The notes below the pieces were generated by a model that was given only the letters and a program-made list of their open reading frames with translations, made no database searches and had not been told where the DNA came from. A DNA stretch of 64,000 nt, from positions 8,208-72,207 of the forward strand of contig UQNB01000001.1 in assembly GCA_900542235.1 (NCBI GenBank). The letters are read 5' to 3'. Numbering within the stretch: the stretch's first letter is position 1; every line of letters begins with the position of its first letter. The DNA is from an uncultured Collinsella sp. GTDB taxonomy: Bacteria > Actinomycetota > Coriobacteriia > Coriobacteriales > Coriobacteriaceae. Of this stretch, positions 26,648 to 35,361 are shown piece after piece. The position numbers were made by a program, and so were the translations under genes.

Positions 26648-28249
26648 ATGGATCAAAGCAAGCCTTCGTTCTTTATCACGACGCCCATCTACTACGTCAA
26701 CGCCGATCCGCACCTGGGCACGGCTTATTCCACCATCATCGCCGACGTTCAGGCTCGCTATCGCCGTTCCGCCGGCTATAACGTCAAGTTCCTGACCGGC
26801 ATGGACGAGCACGGCGAGAAGGTCGCCGAGGCCGCAGCCAAGCATGGCATGACGCCGCAGGAGTGGACCGATAGCCAGGCCCCGCACTTCAAGGAGCTTT
26901 GGAGCAAGCTCGAGATTTCCAACGACGACTTCATCCGCACCACCGAGCCGCGCCAGCATCATGCCGTGCAGTATCTGTGGGAGCGCATGAAGGAGTCCGG
27001 TTACCTGTATAAGGGCAGCTACGACGGTTGGTATTGCGTGCCTGACGAGACCTACTTCACTGATACGCAGGTCCAGAAGGGCGACGAGGAGTACGGCAGC
27101 GTCGGCCAGCATCTATGCCCCGACTGCCACCGTCCGCTTGAGCGCGTGCAGGAGGAGTCCTACTTCTTTAAGCTTTCCGCCTTCCAGGACAAGCTTCTCA
27201 AGCTCTATGACGAGCACCCCGACTTTGTCGAGCCTGCGTTCCGCATGAACGAGGTACGTAGCTTTGTCGAGGGCGGCCTTAACGACCTTTCCGTGAGCCG
27301 CACGAGCTTTGACTGGGGCATTCAGGTCCCGTTTGACGAGGGTCACGTGACCTACGTGTGGTTCGATGCGCTGCTCAACTATATGACGGCCGTCGGCTAC
27401 GGTGTCGACACCGACGAGGCGCGTGCCGAGCTGGCCTATCGCTGGCCCGCGCAGTTCCACATCGTGGGTAAGGACATCATCCGCTTCCACTGCGTCATTT
27501 GGCCCGCCATGCTCATGGCCATCGGCGAGGCCCTGCCCGAGCACGTCTTTGCCCACGGCTTCCTGACCGTGCGCAATGCCGAGACCGGCAAGGCCGAGAA
27601 GATGTCCAAGAGCCGCGGTAACGCCATCGCTCCGCAGGACGTTATCGACATGCTGGGCGTTGAGGGCTATCGCTATTACTTTATGACCGACGTGGTCCCC
27701 GGCACCGACGGCGCCATCAGCTTCGATCGCATGGAGCAGGTCTACAACGCCGATCTGGCCAACAGCTGGGGCAACCTCATTTCGCGCTCGCTCAACATGA
27801 GCGCAAAGTACTTTGACGGCTGCGCCCCGGCTAAACCGGCGTCTGCCGACGCGTTCGATAACCCGCTGGCAAAGATTGCCGACGGTTTGGTCGAGCGCTA
27901 CATGGCCAAGATGGACATGCTCGATTACGGCGGAGCCAAGGATGAGGTCATGGAGCTCATCCATGCCGCCAACCACTACATCGAGGACTCCGAGCCCTGG
28001 GCGCTTGCCAAGGACGAGGCCAAGGCTGACGAGCTGGCATTTGTGATTTACAACCTGCTCGAGGCCATCCGCATCGCCGCCCACCTGCTGATGCCGCTCA
28101 TGCCCCAGACTTCTGTCGAGGCTCTGCGCCGCCTGTCCTGTGAGGGCGAGGCCGCGAGCGACGACCTCAAGGGCATTTGCGCTTGGGGCCTGCTTGCTGG
28201 TGGTCAGCCCGTCGAGAAGGGCGATCCGCTGTTCCCGCGTCTGGCGTAG
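26648..28249 (+). CDS. metG: methionyl-tRNA synthetase
   Basis: Charges tRNA-Met. The protein is 533 residues, the short form without a C-terminal EMAP domain. The HIGH-like motif (NADPHLGTAY, about 16-25) and KMSKS (about 317-321) are intact. A CPDC pair near 159-162 lies in the connective peptide. GGAGG precedes the ATG. The order rsmI-metG-rsmA-tatD is a common bacterial arrangement. Confidence 0.96.
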   Translation: MDQSKPSFFITTPIYYVNADPHLGTAYSTIIADVQARYRRSAGYNVKFLTGMDEHGEKVAEAAAKHGMTPQEWTDSQAPHFKELWSKLEISNDDFIRTTEPRQHHAVQYLWERMKESGYLYKGSYDGWYCVPDETYFTDTQVQKGDEEYGSVGQHLCPDCHRPLERVQEESYFFKLSAFQDKLLKLYDEHPDFVEPAFRMNEVRSFVEGGLNDLSVSRTSFDWGIQVPFDEGHVTYVWFDALLNYMTAVGYGVDTDEARAELAYRWPAQFHIVGKDIIRFHCVIWPAMLMAIGEALPEHVFAHGFLTVRNAETGKAEKMSKSRGNAIAPQDVIDMLGVEGYRYYFMTDVVPGTDGAISFDRMEQVYNADLANSWGNLISRSLNMSAKYFDGCAPAKPASADAFDNPLAKIADGLVERYMAKMDMLDYGGAKDEVMELIHAANHYIEDSEPWALAKDEAKADELAFVIYNLLEAIRIAAHLLMPLMPQTSVEALRRLSCEGEAASDDLKGICAWGLLAGGQPVEKGDPLFPRLA

Positions 28250-28291
28250 AGACCGCGCGAGCGCCATATCGGCAATTTGCTGTTTAGCTGT

Positions 28292-28325
28292 AAGGGCATG
28301 GCCGCCACGGTCCATGCCCTTTTGT
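28292..28325 (+). terminator. metG terminator
   Basis: A 10-bp stem of AAGGGCATGG and its complement (28292-28301 with 28312-28321) with TTTTG after it. Confidence 0.85.
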
Positions 28326-28359
28326 TTCAAGACGCCGCCATCATGCTAAGGAGGCAACC

Positions 28360-29220
28360 ATGACAACTTCGCCTTTGGCAAACCCCACGGCCACCAGGGA
28401 GCTGCTGGAGGAGTTTGGCCTTGCGACCAAGCATCGCCTGGGCCAGAACTTTCTAATCGACAATCATGTGATCGAGCGTATCTGCGAGCTTGCCGAGCTT
28501 GCAGGTGACGAGCGCGTACTCGAGGTGGGTCCGGGTTGTGGAACGTTGACACTTGCGTTACTGCAGGAAGCGGCGTGCGTTACGTCCATTGAGGCCGATC
28601 CCGAGCTTGAGCCGGTGCTCGATGCCCACGCCGCCGACTATGCCAACTTCCGCTTTATCATGGGCGATGCGCTCAAGGTGACGCCGGAGCAGATTGAGCA
28701 GGCCGCCGGTGGTGAACCCACGGTGTTTGTCGCGAATCTGCCCTATAACGTGGCGGCGACGATCATTCTTCAGTTCTTCCAGACGATGCCCGCGCTTAAG
28801 CGCGCTATCGTCATGGTGCAAAAGGAGGTTGCCGATCGCATTGCCGCAGTGCCGGGCAACAAGACCTATGGCGGCTATACGGCAAAGCTCGGCCTGTATG
28901 CGCAGGTGACGGGTCGCTTTGAGGTGCCGCCGCGTTGCTTTATGCCGGCGCCGCACGTGGACTCGACCGTCGTGCGTATCGACCGTGTTGACGGCGTGGC
29001 GCCCGAAGGACTCGATCGCGAGTTTGTGGCCCGCGTGATTGATGCTGCATTTGCTCAGCGCCGCAAGACCATCCGCAATTCCATGAGCGCCAACGGCTTT
29101 GCCAAGGACGTGCTCGACGCCGCCTTTGAGGCTTGCGGTATCGCACCCACCACGCGCGCAGAAACGCTTGATGTTGCCGACTTTATCCGCCTGGCTCAGG
29201 AGCTCATCCATGATGCCTAA
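28360..29220 (+). CDS. rsmA: 16S rRNA dimethyladenosine transferase
   Basis: Dimethylates A1518 and A1519 of 16S rRNA (KsgA). The protein is 286 residues. LGQNFLID (about 28-35), the SAM loop LEVGPGCGTLT, NLPYN (about 127-131) and the C-terminal helical part RKTIRNSM are present. TAAGGAGG precedes the ATG. tatD starts eleven bases before its end. Confidence 0.96.
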   Translation: MTTSPLANPTATRELLEEFGLATKHRLGQNFLIDNHVIERICELAELAGDERVLEVGPGCGTLTLALLQEAACVTSIEADPELEPVLDAHAADYANFRFIMGDALKVTPEQIEQAAGGEPTVFVANLPYNVAATIILQFFQTMPALKRAIVMVQKEVADRIAAVPGNKTYGGYTAKLGLYAQVTGRFEVPPRCFMPAPHVDSTVVRIDRVDGVAPEGLDREFVARVIDAAFAQRRKTIRNSMSANGFAKDVLDAAFEACGIAPTTRAETLDVADFIRLAQELIHDA

Positions 29221-30127
29221 TGCCGAACGCGTGACGTTTACCAAGAAAAAGAAGACGGTTGCTTGTCCCGTGCCCTTGGCACCGCTTGCTGACACGCATG
29301 CGCATCTGCTTTCGTTTTGGGGGAAAGAAGTGCCCGAGACGCTCGTGCGCGCCAAAGCCGCGGGCGTCGACCTGTTGGTGACGATGCTCGACCCCATCGC
29401 CGACAAGCGCAGCGTGACGGACTATAGCGACTGGCTCGTGCGCGAAATTCTGCCGATGCGGGATATTCCGCAGATCAAGTATCTCGCTGGCGTTCACCCC
29501 TATGGCGCGCCGGATTATACCGATGACATTCACGCGCAGGTTGTTGCTGCGCTCGATGACCCTTTGTGCGCCGGTATCGGCGAGATCGGTCTGGACTACC
29601 ACATGGATTACGACGACGACATCGCGCCGGCGCCCCACAGTGTGCAGATTGATTGCATGGCGCGTCAGCTCGAAGTTGCCGTGCGCCGCAATGTGCCGGT
29701 GGAGCTGCACCTGCGGCACGAGGACTCGGATGGGGAGCGCACCTCGCATATGGATGCGTACAACGTGCTGCGCGAGGTGGGTGTGCCTCAGGCCGGTTGC
29801 GTGCTGCACTGCTTTGGCGAGGACCGCGCCACGATGGAGCGCTTTGTGGAACTGGGCTGCTATATCGCCTATGGTGGTGCGGCCACCTTTAAGCGCAACG
29901 ACGACGTGCGCGAGGCATTTGCGGCGACCCCGCTCGACCGCATTTTGTTCGAGACGGATTGCCCGTATATGGCGCCGGAGCCCATTCGCGGTCTTGAATG
30001 CGAGCCAGCAATGATCTCCATTACGGCAAACGCGCTGGTTAACGACCGTGTCGATCGCATTGGTGAGGACGCCGAAACAATCGCGCATGCCGCTTGGGAA
30101 AATGCCTGCAAACTTTTTCAAAAATAG
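29210..30127 (+). CDS. tatD: TatD family metal-dependent hydrolase
   Basis: Metal-dependent DNase of the amidohydrolase superfamily. The protein is 305 residues. DTHAHLLSFWG gives the HxH motif (slightly unusual because residues follow rather than a DFD), with GVHPY, GEIGLDYH, ELHLRH, HCFGED and ETDCPY. The N-terminus is longer than in E. coli TatD. The ATG at 29210 has AGGAG seven bases upstream inside rsmA. Confidence 0.88.
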   Translation: MMPNAERVTFTKKKKTVACPVPLAPLADTHAHLLSFWGKEVPETLVRAKAAGVDLLVTMLDPIADKRSVTDYSDWLVREILPMRDIPQIKYLAGVHPYGAPDYTDDIHAQVVAALDDPLCAGIGEIGLDYHMDYDDDIAPAPHSVQIDCMARQLEVAVRRNVPVELHLRHEDSDGERTSHMDAYNVLREVGVPQAGCVLHCFGEDRATMERFVELGCYIAYGGAATFKRNDDVREAFAATPLDRILFETDCPYMAPEPIRGLECEPAMISITANALVNDRVDRIGEDAETIAHAAWENACKLFQK

Positions 30128-30130
30128 TTC

Positions 30131-30159
30131 TTGCGTTCGCGGTGGCGCTCCGTTATTCT
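30131..30159 (+). promoter_or_regulatory. promoter of tRNA-Leu
   Basis: TTGCGT (30131-30136), a 17-bp spacer and TATTCT (30154-30159). Confidence 0.7.
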
Positions 30160-30170
30160 AATTCCTGCAC

Positions 30171-30257
30171 GCGGGCGTGGCGGAATTGGCAGACGCGTAC
30201 GGTTCAGGTCCGTATGGGGGCAACCCCATGAAGGTTCAAGTCCTTTCGCCCGCACCA
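30171..30257 (+). tRNA. tRNA-Leu (CAG)
   Basis: Type II tRNA with a long variable arm. The acceptor GCGGGCG pairs with CGCCCGC; the anticodon loop TTCAGGT gives CAG; CCA is encoded (30255-30257). Confidence 0.96.
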
Positions 30258-30268
30258 TTGATTGAAAG

Positions 30269-30294
30269 AGCTCCCAGCAATGGGAGCTTTTTTG
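30269..30294 (+). terminator. terminator of tRNA-Leu
   Basis: An 8-bp stem with a GCAA tetraloop (30269-30276 with 30281-30288) and a T6 tail. Confidence 0.93.
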
Positions 30295-30356
30295 TTATGC
30301 ACGATCTCCTTGGACGGGTATCCTAATGCCAACGTGTGCCTATCAGAGGAGAGACC

Positions 30357-31295
30357 ATGCTGTTTTCCGGTATCATCGCCGCCCTTACCAGCCTTTTGAT
30401 TCCCATCATCATCCTGTTGTTGCTGCTCCCCAACGCCTGCTACGTCGTTGAGCAGCAGCACGCTGTGATCATCGAGCGCTTGGGTAAGTTCAATCGTATC
30501 GTCAACGCGGGCTTCCACGTGAAGGTGCCCGTGATTGACCGCAAGGCCGCCACGGTGAGTCTGCGCACCATGAAAAATGGTTTTGGCATCGACGTTAAGA
30601 CCCAGGACAACGTGACCATCGGCCTTGAGGTCTCCGCTCAGTACCACGTGAGCTACGACATGGGCGCCGGCCCGGCAGATTCGGGCATCTACAAGAGCTA
30701 CTACATGCTGCAGGAGCCCGTCGACCAGATGCGTGACTTCATCACCGACGCCCTGCGCTCTTCGATTCCCGTCTACACACTCGATGAGGTCTTTGCCAAG
30801 AAGGATGACATCGCCAAGGATGTCAACGCTACCGTTTCCGAGCAGATGGCCGCCTACGGCTTCACCCTCGTGTCGACGCTCATCACCAAAATCGCACTGC
30901 CGACCGAGGTTGAGAACTCCATGAACGACATCAACGCCGCCCAGCGCAAGCGCGCTGCGGCACAGGAGCTCGCCGAGGCAGACCGCATCAAGCGCGTCAC
31001 CGAGGCGACCGCCGAGGCTGAGGCGATGGAAAAGGCAGGCGAAGGCATCGCCAACCAGCGCAAAGCTATCGCGCTGGGTATCAAAGATTCGCTCGAGATC
31101 ATCCAGGAGACGGGTGTCGGCAATGACGAGGCCAACCAACTGTTCATGTTTACGCAGTGGTCCGAGATGATGACGGAGTTCGCTCGCACGGGTAAAACCT
31201 CGACGGTCGTGCTGCCGAGCGACTTTTCGCAGTCGGCCTCTATGTTCGAGCAGATGCTGGCTGCCGGTAAGGTTCAGAACGAGTCAAAGGAGTAG
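30357..31295 (+). CDS. SPFH/stomatin-like membrane protein
   Basis: The protein is 312 residues. An N-terminal membrane helix (about 3-25, IIAALTSLLIPIIILLLLLP) is followed by the SPFH domain (VVEQQHAVIIERLGKFNRIV onward) and a helical coiled region (AQRKRAAAQELAEADRIKRV, about 200-250). The family forms membrane microdomain oligomers. The ATG has AGAGGAG upstream. It runs into rlmH with a six-base gap, which may reflect only shared transcription. Confidence 0.88.
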   Translation: MLFSGIIAALTSLLIPIIILLLLLPNACYVVEQQHAVIIERLGKFNRIVNAGFHVKVPVIDRKAATVSLRTMKNGFGIDVKTQDNVTIGLEVSAQYHVSYDMGAGPADSGIYKSYYMLQEPVDQMRDFITDALRSSIPVYTLDEVFAKKDDIAKDVNATVSEQMAAYGFTLVSTLITKIALPTEVENSMNDINAAQRKRAAAQELAEADRIKRVTEATAEAEAMEKAGEGIANQRKAIALGIKDSLEIIQETGVGNDEANQLFMFTQWSEMMTEFARTGKTSTVVLPSDFSQSASMFEQMLAAGKVQNESKE

Positions 31296-31301
31296 ACACG
31301 C

Positions 31302-31772
31302 GTGAAATACACCGTCGTTTGTGTCGGTAAGCTCAAGGAGCGCTTTTGGAAGGACGCCTGCGCTGAGTACACCAAGCGCCTGGGTGCCTATGCCAAGGTT
31401 GATATCCGCGAGGTGGCCGATATCGACCCGGCTAAGGCGGGCGGCGTGGATGCCGCGCGCGACAAGGAGGGGGCGGCGATTCTTGCTGCCTTGCCGTCTC
31501 GAGCGCATGTGATCCTGCTGGCCATTGAGGGCAAAGAGCGCTCGAGCGAGGAGTTTTCGGCGCGGCTCGATGATCTTATGCTGCGTGGTAACAGCGACAT
31601 CGCCTTTGTGATTGGCGGATCGGACGGCGTGAGCGATGACGTGCGAGCACGAGCCGACGAGATGCTCAGCTTTGGACGTATTACCTTGCCGCATAACTTG
31701 GCGCGCGTGGTGCTGCTGGAGCAAATCTACCGCGCCTGCAAGATCAGCCGAGGCGAGCCGTATCACAAATAG
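31302..31772 (+). CDS. rlmH: 23S rRNA (pseudouridine1915-N3)-methyltransferase
   Basis: SPOUT methyltransferase acting on 70S ribosomes. The protein is 156 residues, the normal size. VVCVGKLKERFW, LLAIEGKERSSEEF, FVIGGSDGVSDDV, LPHNLARVVLLEQIYRA and the terminal RGEPYHK are all hallmarks of the family. The GTG start has AAAGGAG upstream. Confidence 0.96.
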   Translation: MKYTVVCVGKLKERFWKDACAEYTKRLGAYAKVDIREVADIDPAKAGGVDAARDKEGAAILAALPSRAHVILLAIEGKERSSEEFSARLDDLMLRGNSDIAFVIGGSDGVSDDVRARADEMLSFGRITLPHNLARVVLLEQIYRACKISRGEPYHK

Positions 31773-31845
31773 GTCGGCAATACGAAACAATGGCGTGGGA
31801 CAATACCTTTCGTTTCGAGGAATGTGTCTGAAAGGACTATGTGAT

Positions 31846-32616
31846 ATGAAGATTGGATTTGTCGGTTTTGGCAATATGGCGAGCGCTATGGCCGATGGCT
31901 GGATCGCTGCCGGTGTAGCTGCGAGCGACATGTGCGCCTGCGCGGGCCGCTACGATGCACTGGTTGAGCGCTGCGAGGCGCGCGGCATGGTCGCCTGCCA
32001 CGATGCCGCCGAGGCTGTCGCCGCATCCGATATCGTGGTCGCTGCGGTCAAACCGTACATGATCGAGAAGGTATTCGCCCCGCTCAAGGATGCTCTTGCC
32101 AAAAAGGTCGTTCTGTCGGTTGCCTGGACCTGGGACAGTGCCAAGTGGGAGCAGGTCCTGCCGGGTGTCGCGCACATCTCGACGGTGCCCAACACGCCGG
32201 TTTCGGTGGGCGAGGGCGTCATCGCCTGCGAGAAATCCTCTACGCTCAGCGACGAGCAGCGTGCTGTTGTGCTCGACCTGCTCGGTAAGCTTGGCGCTGT
32301 CGTCGAGCTCGATACGAGCCTGCTGTTTGTGGGTGGCACGGTGGGTGGTTGCGCTCCGGCATTCGTTGCCATGGCGATCGAGGCCCTGGGCGATGCGGCG
32401 GTCAAGCACGGTATCCCGCGTGCCGATGCCTATCGCATTGTGAGCCAGATGGTGCTGGGTACGGCAAAGCTGCAGCTTGCAACTGGCCAGCATCCTGCGG
32501 CGATGAAGGATGCCGTGTGCTCGCCCGGCGGTGCCACCATCAAGGGCGTCGTTGCGCTCGAGGACGCCGGCATGCGCAGCGCCCTAGTCAAGGCAATCGA
32601 CGCAACCCTCCAGTAA
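31846..32616 (+). CDS. proC: pyrroline-5-carboxylate reductase
   Basis: Last step of proline synthesis, NAD(P)H-dependent. The protein is 256 residues. The Rossmann start MKIGFVGFGNMASAM, VAAVKP, the central PNTP, the substrate-binding GGCAPAF, and the C-terminal SPGGATIKGV motif are present. GAAAGGAC lies upstream of the ATG. Confidence 0.94.
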   Translation: MKIGFVGFGNMASAMADGWIAAGVAASDMCACAGRYDALVERCEARGMVACHDAAEAVAASDIVVAAVKPYMIEKVFAPLKDALAKKVVLSVAWTWDSAKWEQVLPGVAHISTVPNTPVSVGEGVIACEKSSTLSDEQRAVVLDLLGKLGAVVELDTSLLFVGGTVGGCAPAFVAMAIEALGDAAVKHGIPRADAYRIVSQMVLGTAKLQLATGQHPAAMKDAVCSPGGATIKGVVALEDAGMRSALVKAIDATLQ

Positions 32617-32618
32617 AA

Positions 32619-32776
32619 ACCGACCAAAAAGGGACAGGTTTATTTTGGCAGGTTTTTCCTGCGGTTTTGTCCCTTGAGCGAAAAGCGCCCCGCAACTGGC
32701 TCAATTCCAGTTGCGGGGCGCTTACATTTGCCCAGATAAAACCGACCAAAATAAACCTGTCCCTTTTTGGCAGGTT
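32619..32776. repeat. 158-bp nested palindrome (repeat family R1) with inner terminator hairpin
   Basis: Outer arms 32619-32654 and 32740-32776 are inverted copies sharing a 25-bp identical core around GGGACAGGTTTATTTTGG. Between them lies a perfect 17-bp hairpin (32683-32699 with 32707-32723). The right arm includes the stop codon of the small minus-strand gene. It separates convergent proC and that gene, so it can serve as a bidirectional terminator. A single arm recurs at 57109-57152. Confidence 0.8.
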
Positions 32777-32948
32777 AGTCCCAGAAGCTGTCTTCCTCGT
32801 CCTCGGATTTGGGACCGCGGTCGACGTACATCTTATGGGTGCGCTTCTCCATTACAAAGGCAAGAATCGCAAACAGCAGGATGCCGCCGGCGAAAAGGAT
32901 GGCAAAACCGGTGCGGGTGCCAAACAAAAAGGAAAAAACTGCGTCCAT
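32775..32948 (-). CDS. small membrane protein (57 residues)
   Basis: Small ORF with one membrane helix (about 13-32, GFAILFAGGILLFAILAFV), a basic stretch (EKRTHKMYVDRG) and an acidic tail (KSEDEEDSFWD). AGAAGG lies six bases before the ATG. The amphipathic design, Shine-Dalgarno and codon use support a real gene. The function is unknown. It is convergent with proC and divergent from serS. Confidence 0.72.
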   Translation of the reverse strand: MDAVFSFLFGTRTGFAILFAGGILLFAILAFVMEKRTHKMYVDRGPKSEDEEDSFWD

Positions 32949-33059
32949 TGGGTGCCTTCTTGCGTAGTTGAGTTGGGTCGTAGACGCTCATAAGTATATA
33001 CTTGCCCATACATGTACAAGGTTGCAACCTAAATGGAATGTATATCGCCGGAGGATCTA

Positions 33060-34343
33060 ATGCTTGATATCAAGTTTGTTCGCGAGAACCCCGATGCCAT
33101 CGATGTCGCCATGGCTAACCGCCAGACGTCTTGGGATCGCGAGAAGTTCTTTGAGCTCGACGACGAGCGTCGTGCCGTCATCACTGAGGTTGAGGAACTT
33201 CAAGCCACGCGCAATGCCGAGTCCAAGAAGATCGGCGCCCTGATGAAGGAGGGCAAGAAGGACGAGGCCGAGGCCGCCAAAGAGGCCGTGCGCGCCGTCA
33301 ACGAGAAGATTGACGGTCTGGCCGAGCGCCGCACCGCCCTCGAGCAGGAGCAGTACGACTTCATGGCTCACCTGCCCAACATTCCTTGCGAGGCCACGCC
33401 GTACGGCAAGGACGAGGACGAGAACATCGAGCGCCGTCGTTGGGGCACCCCGCGCGAGTTTGACTTCGACTTTAAGCCGCATTGGGATCTGGGCACCGAC
33501 CTCGACATCCTTGACTTCGAGCGCGGCAACAAGCTCTCCGGCAGCCGCTTCACCGTTCTCGGTGGCGCCGGCGCCCGTCTTGAGCGCGCCCTCATCAACT
33601 TCTTCCTCGATACGCACACCAGCCGTGGTTTTAAGGAGTGGTGGCCGCCCATCGTCGTCAAGCGTCAGACCATGTTCGGCACGGGCCAGCTGCCCAAGTT
33701 CGAGGACGACGCCTATCACGTCTCGGGCGACAACTTCCTGATCCCCACCGCCGAGGTCGTGCTCACCAACCTGCACGCCGGTGAGGTCCTCGACGCCGAT
33801 ACCCTGCCGCGCCGCTACACCGCCTTCACCCCCTGCTTCCGCGAGGAGGCCGGCTCCGCTGGTCGCGATACCCGCGGCATCATTCGCCAGCACGAGTTCG
33901 ACAAGGTCGAGATGGTAAAGTTTGCCAAGCCGGAGGAGTCCGACGAGGAGCTCGAGAGCATGACCGCCGAGGCCGAGTTCCTGCTGCAGCAGCTGGGTCT
34001 TCCGTATCGCGTGATTAGCCTGTGCACCGGCGACCTGGGCTTCTCTGCCCGTCAGACCTACGACGTCGAGGTCTGGCTGCCGAGCTACAACGCCTACAAG
34101 GAGATCAGCTCCTGCTCCAACTGCGGTGACTTCCAGGCCCGTCGCGCCAACATCAAGTATCGCGACCCCGAGAACTTCAAGGGTTCGCGCTATCTGCACA
34201 CCCTCAACGGTTCCGGTCTGCCGGCTGGCCGCACGATGGCCGCCATTCTGGAGAACTACCAGAACGCTGACGGCACCATCACGATCCCCGAGGTTCTGCG
34301 TCCCTACATGGGCGGCCTCGAGAAGATCGAGCCGGTCGCGTAG
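33060..34343 (+). CDS. serS: seryl-tRNA synthetase
   Basis: Charges tRNA-Ser. The protein is 427 residues. The N-terminal coiled-coil arm (about 30-100) is followed by the class II core: motif 2 [21 protein letters not shown] is split by TPxFRxE rules, and motif 3 [19 protein letters not shown] is near the end. GGAGG lies just before the ATG at 33060. No T-box is visible in its leader. Confidence 0.97.
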   Translation: MLDIKFVRENPDAIDVAMANRQTSWDREKFFELDDERRAVITEVEELQATRNAESKKIGALMKEGKKDEAEAAKEAVRAVNEKIDGLAERRTALEQEQYDFMAHLPNIPCEATPYGKDEDENIERRRWGTPREFDFDFKPHWDLGTDLDILDFERGNKLSGSRFTVLGGAGARLERALINFFLDTHTSRGFKEWWPPIVVKRQTMFGTGQLPKFEDDAYHVSGDNFLIPTAEVVLTNLHAGEVLDADTLPRRYTAFTPCFREEAGSAGRDTRGIIRQHEFDKVEMVKFAKPEESDEELESMTAEAEFLLQQLGLPYRVISLCTGDLGFSARQTYDVEVWLPSYNAYKEISSCSNCGDFQARRANIKYRDPENFKGSRYLHTLNGSGLPAGRTMAAILENYQNADGTITIPEVLRPYMGGLEKIEPVA

Positions 34344-34366
34344 ATTGGCTGCATAAGCGATTTGCT

Positions 34367-34395
34367 AGGGCACTCCTTTTTGGGGTGCCCTTTTT
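34367..34395 (+). terminator. serS terminator
   Basis: A 10-bp stem (34367-34376 with 34382-34391, one G-U pair) and T-run. Confidence 0.9.
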
Positions 34396-34441
34396 GTGTG
34401 CGGCCATACCATGCCGTGCGGACAGCTCAATAGAAAACACA

Positions 34442-34455
34442 CGAACAACTGTTCT
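34442..34455. promoter_or_regulatory. LexA-like box
   Basis: CGAAC-AACT-GTTCT is close to the Gram-positive SOS box (CGAAC-N4-GTTCG, one mismatch in the arms). It lies 60 bp upstream of the following small gene, in promoter position. A single near-match can arise by chance. Confidence 0.4.
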
Positions 34456-34514
34456 GTATACAGCCATCTACCTGCTATGCTTTTGCTAAATAAGAGCGAG
34501 AGAAAGGGGACGCG

Positions 34515-34892
34515 ATGGAGCTGTTTGATGAGCGGGTAGTTATGTTCGAGAGCGATGAAGGCGGTGAGTACCTGCTGGTAACGTGCGAGCCGTCTGGTAT
34601 GGGTGGCCTGGTGGTTCGGCAGACGAGCGAGGGACCATTGACGCAATGGTGCTATGAGGAGTCGCCGCATGTGGTCGAGACGTTTGTAGCGTATGAGGGG
34701 CTTGTTGCCCTTGAGCACTTCTATGGCGTTGGAACTTCTAACCAGGTGGCTCGAATGTTGAGCATCTCGTTTGCCGACTACGATTGTGCCCAGCGGGTGC
34801 GGTCGCTCTTGGGGGAGCTTGGCGCCGGGTTCGATGTGATTGAAAAGCCAATCGATCGTACGGGAAGCGTTGGTGCCCGCGGCGCAGCGTGA
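34515..34892 (+). CDS. hypothetical protein, 125 residues
   Basis: Not recognised. It is acidic, soluble and without membrane segments or clear motifs. AAAGGGGA lies before the ATG. A LexA-like palindrome upstream raises the possibility of damage-inducible expression. It lies between serS and tRNA-Arg and is probably transcribed alone. Confidence 0.7.
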   Translation: MELFDERVVMFESDEGGEYLLVTCEPSGMGGLVVRQTSEGPLTQWCYEESPHVVETFVAYEGLVALEHFYGVGTSNQVARMLSISFADYDCAQRVRSLLGELGAGFDVIEKPIDRTGSVGARGAA

Positions 34893-34929
34893 CAAATATC
34901 TGCCTGGAGAAAAAAGTTTGAGATTGTGC

Positions 34930-34960
34930 TTGACTCTAATGAACTAAAGTGGTTTTATAT
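34930..34960 (+). promoter_or_regulatory. promoter of tRNA-Arg
   Basis: TTGACT (34930-34935) and TTATAT (34955-34960) with a long spacer (19 bp; 18 bp if the -10 is read one base earlier). Confidence 0.6.
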
Positions 34961-34970
34961 GTCTTGCGCT

Positions 34971-35047
34971 GCGGCGTTACCTCAGCTGGATAGAGGGTCT
35001 GACTACGAATCAGAACGTCATAGGTTCGAATCCTATACGCCGCACCA
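34971..35047 (+). tRNA. tRNA-Arg (ACG)
   Basis: The acceptor GCGGCGT pairs with ACGCCGC; the anticodon loop CTACGAA gives ACG; CCA is encoded (35045-35047). Its 3' end is duplicated 190 bp downstream. Confidence 0.96.
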
Positions 35048-35272
35048 ATTGAGATTAAAGCCTCCGGCAACGGGGGCTTTTCTTTTACGTAAACACCGCA
35101 TGGATTCGAACCTCGGTCGAGGCGCGGGCGTAAGGAAAACGCGGAGCGTTTTTAGCCCGCGGGCGAGCACGCCGGCAGGCGGCCGAAGCCGGTGCGGATC
35201 CGCGAAGCGGATACGCGGAATCCTATACGCCGCACCAATTGAAATTGAAGCCTCCGGCAACGGGGGCTTTTT
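35028..35272 (+). repeat. tRNA-tail-flanked structured element, tRNA-Arg copy
   Basis: The last part of tRNA-Arg plus its terminator (35028-35082) recurs at 35218-35272, exactly 190 bp on, with only two or three changes. Both copies contain the same 10-bp stem with GCAA loop. Between them lies an inverted T-arm (GGATTCGAACC, 35102-35112), then the nested stem CGCGGGC / GCCCGCG (35123-35129 with 35155-35161) enclosing AAAACGC-GGA-GCGTTTT, then a CCGGC / GCCGG hairpin, then ATCCGC-GAA-GCGGAT (35198-35212). There is no ORF. The second tRNA tail is not a tRNA, since it has no 5' half. Confidence 0.75.
35057..35084 (+). terminator. terminator of tRNA-Arg (first copy)
   Basis: A 10-bp stem with a GCAA loop (35057-35066 with 35071-35080) and T-rich tail. 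A second copy of it lies at 35247-35274. Confidence 0.88.
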
Positions 35273-35361
35273 TGTTATTGACTCGTGTAAGATTCCGAGT
35301 AAGCGTCTCGGTGCACCTGGGGCGCGCCCTTTCTTTAGACGACCGATCAGGGTGATATTTC

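Noticed and set aside
35218..35237. Second tRNA-Arg gene
   Set aside because: Only the T-arm end and acceptor 3' strand are present; no 5' half, anticodon or D arm.
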